A stretch of 64,000 nt of DNA from UBA1876 sp003446665. Lineage in GTDB: Bacteria; Synergistota; Synergistia; Synergistales; Thermovirgaceae. The DNA is taken from positions 248,001 through 312,000 of the forward strand of contig CP159918.1 of the NCBI GenBank assembly GCA_040616305.1. Reading direction: 5' to 3'. Numbering within the stretch: position 1 is the first letter of the stretch; every line of letters begins with the position of its first letter. The notes beneath the pieces were generated by a model. It did not search any database. It was not told the DNA's origin and was given only the letters and a program-made list of their open reading frames with translations. Shown here piece after piece: positions 59,761 to 64,000 of the stretch. The position numbers and the translations under genes were made by a program.

Positions 59761-61386
59761 TTAATTTGCCTGCCAGGATCCGCTGCTGGTGACGTAATCA
59801 CTCCCGCCCGACCAGGTGCCTGAAAGAACACCCTTGCTGAAGCTTCCCTGCAGTGTCCCAAGGACCGGTTCGTAGACGTCGTGATTTTCACCGTCGTATT
59901 TCATGGTTCCGGCGGCTATTCCCGACCAGCGTGCGGATAAGGTACCCGACTGCGGGTCAAAGGATCCCGAGATCTGGGCCGTGACTGCTACATTCTGGTC
60001 AGGGTCGGAATAATTGCCCGAAAGCGAGCCACTCAGGGAGGTTCCTTCTACAATCAGGTGGATTTCGCCCGAAATTCCCTTGGCCGAAAAGACACCGTTG
60101 TAGCGCCCGGAAGCATCAATTTTCCTCTGGTGTACCGAACTCAAGCGGTCCGATCCGAGAGCTTTTCCATTGCCGTAAAAGGAAAAGGCAAGCCCCTTCA
60201 CGTCGCCCATGGCAAGAGCCGTGAAGGTGATGCTTTTCCCCGGCCCGATGGTTGAAAAGGATGGACTCGATCCCCAACCTACACCTCCGTCTGAATAGGG
60301 CCCAGTGGGGTCGATGGAGCAGGAAAAGCCTGTAATAGGGCTGTCCGACAGGTTTGTTACCGTTACGGTGAACACCGTCTGGTCGTCTCCCGCCGAGGGC
60401 GAGATATTCCAGGCCAGCACCCTTTTGGGCTCCGTGACGGATTCCGGCTTGGTTTCAGATTGCTCCTGGGGCTTCGTTTCCACGACGATGACATCATCGG
60501 GCCTTGGAGCGGCGGGTTTTTCGGGCCCGGGGTCGGGCGGTTCCGCCTGGACCTGCTGCTTTTCCTCTTCAAGGGCGGCCATTTCCGCTTCAAGCTCGGC
60601 CTCGATGTCCTCTTTTTCGGCAGTCTTTTCACTTTCAGCCTTTTCTCTTTCCAGACGTTCCTGCTCTAGGCGCTCCGCGCGGGCGAGCTCCCGCTCCCTG
60701 GCTATCTCGGCGGCAACTTCCGCCTCTATCCGGACCTCCCGCTGGAGTTTCTCATAGGTGCGGTCCTTGCCCTTGAGCCCATATTCGTCGCAGAGACGCT
60801 CAAAGTTTCCCTTGGCGAGGATCATGTCCACGGCCACTTTCTCCGCTTCGGCTCGGTTGGCGGCAAAACCCCGCTCGATAAGATAGGTCTCAAGATAACG
60901 ATATTCGGCGGCCATGGTGGCCTGGAAAAATTCGTCCCTTGCGGCCTCTTCCCTGGTTCTGGGCCATTTCTCCACGGGACCGACCGTTTCGAGCATGGTG
61001 TCGTAGATTTTTTCGAAGTTTTTTTGCCCCACCCAGGTAACGGCTGCATCGCCGGCCATCTTCCCTATGTTTCCTATGGCGATGATCTGTCCTATGGCGG
61101 GGGCTGTATAGCCGATTAACTTGCCGGCCGTGAAGTCACCCAGTTTTTCTGCCGCATTGCCGAAGTCGCCCTTCAAGACAGCCTCGCCGATGGCGGCCAA
61201 AACCTGCGCATCGGAGGCCAGCCCCAGCGCGGCGGGTGAGCTTCCCGTGAGGCCGGTAATGAAGTTGTTGGCCGCCTGGACGGGATCGGGTACAACAGGT
61301 TCGTCTGCCGGTTCGGCGAAAGCCCCAACGGGCAAAAGAACAAGAACTGCTGACAAAAGTATTGGAAACCATTTCGTTTTTTTCAT
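59761..61386 (-). CDS. Exported coiled-coil / beta-repeat protein of unknown function
   Basis: 541 residues with a signal peptide (1-24, ending GAFA). Gly/Ala-rich amphipathic helices (about 35-120) are followed by helices up to 215. A long charged coiled coil (about 215-280) and a Pro/Glu linker (about 280-330) follow. A beta domain starts near VLAWNISPSAGDDQTVF, and the C-terminal Gly/Ser-rich beta repeats carry GTLSARWSG and GVLSGTWSGG, like a beta-helix or lipocalin-type barrel. No family recognised. The same layout of exported helical plus beta parts occurs in the giant protein at 19677-28037. Confidence 0.55.
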   Translation of the reverse strand: MKKTKWFPILLSAVLVLLPVGAFAEPADEPVVPDPVQAANNFITGLTGSSPAALGLASDAQVLAAIGEAVLKGDFGNAAEKLGDFTAGKLIGYTAPAIGQIIAIGNIGKMAGDAAVTWVGQKNFEKIYDTMLETVGPVEKWPRTREEAARDEFFQATMAAEYRYLETYLIERGFAANRAEAEKVAVDMILAKGNFERLCDEYGLKGKDRTYEKLQREVRIEAEVAAEIARERELARAERLEQERLEREKAESEKTAEKEDIEAELEAEMAALEEEKQQVQAEPPDPGPEKPAAPRPDDVIVVETKPQEQSETKPESVTEPKRVLAWNISPSAGDDQTVFTVTVTNLSDSPITGFSCSIDPTGPYSDGGVGWGSSPSFSTIGPGKSITFTALAMGDVKGLAFSFYGNGKALGSDRLSSVHQRKIDASGRYNGVFSAKGISGEIHLIVEGTSLSGSLSGNYSDPDQNVAVTAQISGSFDPQSGTLSARWSGIAAGTMKYDGENHDVYEPVLGTLQGSFSKGVLSGTWSGGSDYVTSSGSWQAN

Positions 61387-61498
61387 GGCCTGCCTCCCTG
61401 GTGGCGTTAGTGTTGAGGTTTTGAGACCACTATTTAATTGGTTGGTCTTTGTTTTTTCTCGTATTTTGTATTTTGCCGAAAAGCTCCGGAACGGGAGT

Positions 61499-62647
61499 TT
61501 ATCCGTCTATTTGTTTTCGCAGCTGTTCTGCCAGAGGGCTTTGCAATTTTTCGAGAATTTCTATCCTGTCCAGGGCGCCCTGCCTGTTGCCTCTCAAGGC
61601 CGAAATGAGGCCAAGGCCAAAATGGGCTTCTGGCGAATCGGGCAAGAGCTTCAGAGCCTTTGTATAAGCGTCCTCGGCGGCCTCCAGATCCTCGGCGCCT
61701 ATCGCCGCAAGGCCCAGGCTGTTCCAGGCCGCGACAAGGCCTGGTTCGAGCTCGACAGCTTTTCTTGCCGCGACCACGGCGTCGACATATTCACCGGTTT
61801 TGGTCAGGCATTGGGACAAGTTGTTCCAGGCATAGGCATATCCCGAATCCAGTTCGGTGGCCCTACGGAAGGCCACCGTCGCTTCGGGTATTTGTCCAAG
61901 TCTCCATCTGGCCACCCCGAGGTTGTACCAGCCCAGGGCGAGGTCGGGACGGCGCTCCAGAAGTTTTTCCGTGGTTTTTGCCTGGCCTTCCCAGTCTCCT
62001 GTGCTTCCAAGGGCGGCGCCAAGGTTGAAAAGGGAGGAATCCAGATTTGGGTCGAGTTCCAGTGCTTTTCTATAGTGCCGGATGGCTTCCTCGTAGCGTT
62101 TCATCCTGCCGAGAATTACACCTGACCGGTGCCACGCGTCGGGAAACTCCGGCGCCAGTTCGTTTACTTTCTGAAAGCTCTCCAGTGCCCTGGCGTCGTC
62201 ACCGAGTTTCTCCAGGGCGTTACCGAGGTTGTAGTAAAGGGCGGCGTTTCGCGGGTCGAGGGCAAGTCCCCTTTCGAGGATGCCGATTGCTTCTTCGTAT
62301 CTGCCCTGCTCGTTCATGACGGTCGCCAGGTTCAGGTAAGAGCCGGTGTAATCCGGTTTCAGTCGTATGGTCTCGAGGTAGCTTTCTTCTGCCTGACGCG
62401 GCATGCCCAGTTTCTGATATGCCACGCCGAGGTTGTAGAAAGCGGCCGCCGACTCAGGGTCCGCCTTGGCTGCGAGCCTGAACGCGGCAGCGGCCTTCTC
62501 GTAATCTCCCTGTTCGGCCGCCTGTGCTCCGAGCTTGATGTATTCTTCGGCGGAAGCGGCCGAAACGGCATTGGAGAAAGCAAAAAGCGAGAAAAGCATC
62601 AAAACTACAAAAGCTGAGATTTTTCTGAAAGGACACAAGGGGGGCAC
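61499..62647 (-). CDS. Exported tetratricopeptide-repeat protein
   Basis: 382 residues. A signal peptide (about 10-31) is followed by about ten consecutive TPR units of 34 residues (for example AAFYNLGVAYQKLGMPRQAE, AALYYNLGNALEKLGDDARA). It forms a periplasmic superhelix for protein contacts. GTG 62647 start is assumed; the ribosome site is poor. It lies between two other exported proteins on the same strand and is likely part of one envelope system with them. Confidence 0.85.
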   Translation of the reverse strand: MPPLCPFRKISAFVVLMLFSLFAFSNAVSAASAEEYIKLGAQAAEQGDYEKAAAAFRLAAKADPESAAAFYNLGVAYQKLGMPRQAEESYLETIRLKPDYTGSYLNLATVMNEQGRYEEAIGILERGLALDPRNAALYYNLGNALEKLGDDARALESFQKVNELAPEFPDAWHRSGVILGRMKRYEEAIRHYRKALELDPNLDSSLFNLGAALGSTGDWEGQAKTTEKLLERRPDLALGWYNLGVARWRLGQIPEATVAFRRATELDSGYAYAWNNLSQCLTKTGEYVDAVVAARKAVELEPGLVAAWNSLGLAAIGAEDLEAAEDAYTKALKLLPDSPEAHFGLGLISALRGNRQGALDRIEILEKLQSPLAEQLRKQIDG

Positions 62648-62770
62648 CTTCTTTCACGAGCTCGAAATTTTTTGCGCACTATCTGTAAGGGTTTTCGTAC
62701 CCCACAGGTGTTACCTGGAAAGAGGGTATGTCTTAATAGCCTGTGCAGGTTTGCTCTGAAGCGCAAGGTC

Positions 62771-62804
62771 CAAAAAGAACACTGCGGCCAAAAAGGCCGC
62801 AGTG
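62771..62804 (-). terminator. Terminator of the PDZ-protein gene
   Basis: On the minus strand CACTGCGGCC-loop-GGCCGCAGTG (10 bp) is followed by TTCTTTTTG, 14 bp after the stop of the PDZ gene. It separates that gene from the TPR gene. Confidence 0.75.
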
Positions 62805-62817
62805 GAGAACCTGACTG

Positions 62818-63687
62818 TTATTCATAAGATTCCATAAAAGCCTCGGCATTGAAAAGCGCGACAAAGGCCTTGCCTCTTGAGTGGAGCATGGACTTGTAAA
62901 ACGATTTGTATCCACCGGGCAGAGACTCAAACTGTCGAATCCAGTTTTCCTCCCATTCCGCGGTGCGGGGGACCTGTCTTTCGCTGAAGGCCGCCCGCTT
63001 TGTCCCGGCGGGGATGTAGCCCTTCGAGAGGTCGTCCTGAAGCGCCCTTGCGGCGAAGATGCTGATGCCTGCCGCTGAAATGAAATGCTTCCTGGCCTTT
63101 GCCAGCTCAAGACCCGCTTTTTCCGGTATATATGCAGGGATTTCCGTAGCGATCATTTCGTTTTTTGCGGATTGGAACAGCTTGCAGGCCTCGTCGAAAA
63201 CCTTTTTTCTTTCTTCGTTTATTCCCTCGAGATACGAGGTTCTCACGATTTCATGTATCTTTTCCCAGGCGCTTTCGCATTTGGCCCAGTCCGTTTCCAG
63301 TGTTTTCCGTGTTTGGTCGAAAGCGATGCGGTCTTGAAATTCGAGACTTTTTTTCATCCATATCATGATGACCTTACCTGAACGTTCGACCTTCAGGAGG
63401 GCCGAGCCGCCATTGGCCTGTAGCCTGCCCAAATAGTCCTGGAAGGTTTCGGGCGCGGTCTTTGTCAGCGGCTTGAAGTCGGCTTCCCTGATGATATCGC
63501 CTGGCATCAGGCCGGAGTCGGAGGCGAAGGAACCTTCCTCAACGTCTGAAACCAAAAGCCCCCTGGGGTTCGGCTCTAAAACCAGCCCGCTCTCGGAGCC
63601 CGAGGCTGGTAATAGTGGTACTACCAGAAGAAAAACCGCAAAAACGAGAAGCGAACACCATTTCGAGGTCCTGGTTTGATCCTTCAT
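62818..63687 (-). CDS. Exported PDZ-domain protein with helical tail
   Basis: 289 residues. A signal peptide (about 12-30) is followed by a PDZ domain (about 33-112) with the carboxylate-binding region GLLVSDVEEGSFASDSGLMPG and GDIIREADFKPL. An alpha-helical C-terminal half (115-289) has no recognised motif. No protease residues are seen, so it is an adaptor that binds C-termini in the periplasm. It is transcribed apart from the TPR gene. Confidence 0.75.
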   Translation of the reverse strand: MKDQTRTSKWCSLLVFAVFLLVVPLLPASGSESGLVLEPNPRGLLVSDVEEGSFASDSGLMPGDIIREADFKPLTKTAPETFQDYLGRLQANGGSALLKVERSGKVIMIWMKKSLEFQDRIAFDQTRKTLETDWAKCESAWEKIHEIVRTSYLEGINEERKKVFDEACKLFQSAKNEMIATEIPAYIPEKAGLELAKARKHFISAAGISIFAARALQDDLSKGYIPAGTKRAAFSERQVPRTAEWEENWIRQFESLPGGYKSFYKSMLHSRGKAFVALFNAEAFMESYE

Positions 63688-63774
63688 GATATCATCTCCC
63701 TGCTCCGGAACATCCCTGGCTGTTTTTACCAGTATACCTTGAAATGCGAAAAGAAAAAGAAGGCCACGTCTTTT

Positions 63775-64000
63775 TCAAAAAGGAACTTTTTCCCAGTCGG
63801 AAAGGTCTCCGTGGGAAAGCTTTCCCCCCACGAAAGTCATTATCGGACGAACCTTCCTGAGCTCGTGGGCAGGGGTCGAAAAAATATTCCTGTCGAGCAC
63901 TGCGAAATCCGCCGACTTACCCTTTTCAATCGAGCCGAAACGGCGTTCCTTTCTTACGGCTCGCCACGGGTTTATCGTATAAAGAGTCAGGGCTTCTTCG
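63775..64000 (-). CDS. Amidohydrolase C-terminal part (YtcJ-like, cut by window edge)
   Basis: Seventy-four codons before the stop are visible, reading TLYTINPWRAVRKERRFGSI then EKGKSADFAVLDRNIF and FVGGKLSHG. This is the C-terminal segment of the amidohydrolase superfamily (YtcJ/Amidohydro_3 type), including the 'G.I..GKsADf.vLd' signature. Catalytic metal residues lie outside the window. The first gene of the window ends in a similar strand, but they are separate genes. Confidence 0.8.
   Translation of the reverse strand, partial: EEALTLYTINPWRAVRKERRFGSIEKGKSADFAVLDRNIFSTPAHELRKVRPIMTFVGGKLSHGDLSDWEKVPF

Noticed and set aside
1..64000. tRNA, rRNA, phage or intact insertion sequences
   Set aside because: No cloverleaf-like tRNA, rRNA core sequence, integrase, transposase or terminal inverted repeats were recognised by reading; a tRNAscan or ISfinder search would be decisive.

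Overview
The window is about 64 kb of dense bacterial chromosome with no rRNA, tRNA, CRISPR array, phage or intact insertion sequence that I could see. The gene mix suggests a Gram-negative (diderm) obligate anaerobe that ferments amino or organic acids. Diderm features are a TonB-dependent outer-membrane receptor and an LpxH-like phosphoesterase. Anaerobe features are formate-tetrahydrofolate ligase, a tungsten/molybdenum aldehyde ferredoxin oxidoreductase, a four-cluster ferredoxin, a phenylacetate-CoA ligase and an FmdE-like protein. Other traits are shared with Firmicutes: AddAB, and remB directly before gyrB. This combination fits the phylum Synergistota best. That placement is an inference from gene content, not a database result.

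Layout. 1-4 kb: end of an amidohydrolase, then panB and an IclR regulator divergent from fhs. 4-8 kb: a metallophosphoesterase, the corrinoid lower-ligand genes cobU-cobT-cobS, and a flavodoxin-ferredoxin fusion. 8.2-10.5 kb: a complete Phe/Tyr leader-peptide attenuator in front of phenylacetate-CoA ligase, a small Cys protein, and a YbaK-like gene with an in-frame amber codon. 10.6-12.8 kb: a BtuB-like receptor behind a cobalamin riboswitch with its own terminator. 12.8-16.6 kb: nitroreductase, cyclophilin-like protein, FmdE, VIT1/CCC1-ferritin protein and an MDR dehydrogenase. 16.6-17.2 kb: a graveyard holding a decayed copy of the betaine permease 3' end and a frameshifted exported protein. 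17.2-28 kb: membrane, PH-like and Sel1 proteins and a 2786-residue exported giant. 28.2-32 kb: an OpuC-type compatible-solute ABC transporter. 32-33.5 kb: an asparagine synthetase lacking the glutaminase cysteine. 33.8-37.8 kb: FAD protein, 4x[4Fe-4S] ferredoxin, aldehyde ferredoxin oxidoreductase and a truncated HD-GYP fragment. 37.8-40.3 kb: DUF2207 and LemA. 40.5-49.3 kb: gyrB-remB and addA-addB.

49.3-50 kb carries a second complete attenuator of the ilv type (promoter, Leu/Ile/Val leader peptide, antiterminator, terminator). It does not precede any recognisable branched-chain gene. It is followed only by a 54-codon ORF and addBA. 50-54.8 kb: SHOCT protein, a degenerate 6-phosphogluconolactonase, an MFS carrier, a DUF2993 protein and an SfsA-GIY-YIG fusion. 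54.8-57.5 kb: an arsenic-type operon (arsR, redox thioredoxin, arsP permease, arsC, AhpD-like). 57.6-59.7 kb: EamA and MFS carriers. 59.8-63.7 kb: three exported proteins (coiled coil, TPR, PDZ). The right edge cuts another amidohydrolase.

The strongest results are regulatory. Two classical ribosome-mediated attenuators were read directly from the sequence. The Phe/Tyr attenuator on a phenylacetate-CoA ligase suggests the enzyme serves phenylalanine synthesis from phenylacetate rather than catabolism. The second attenuator appears to be an orphan. Shine-Dalgarno sequences embedded in perfect hairpins (addB, the EamA carrier) and a riboswitch add to a picture of heavy RNA-level control.
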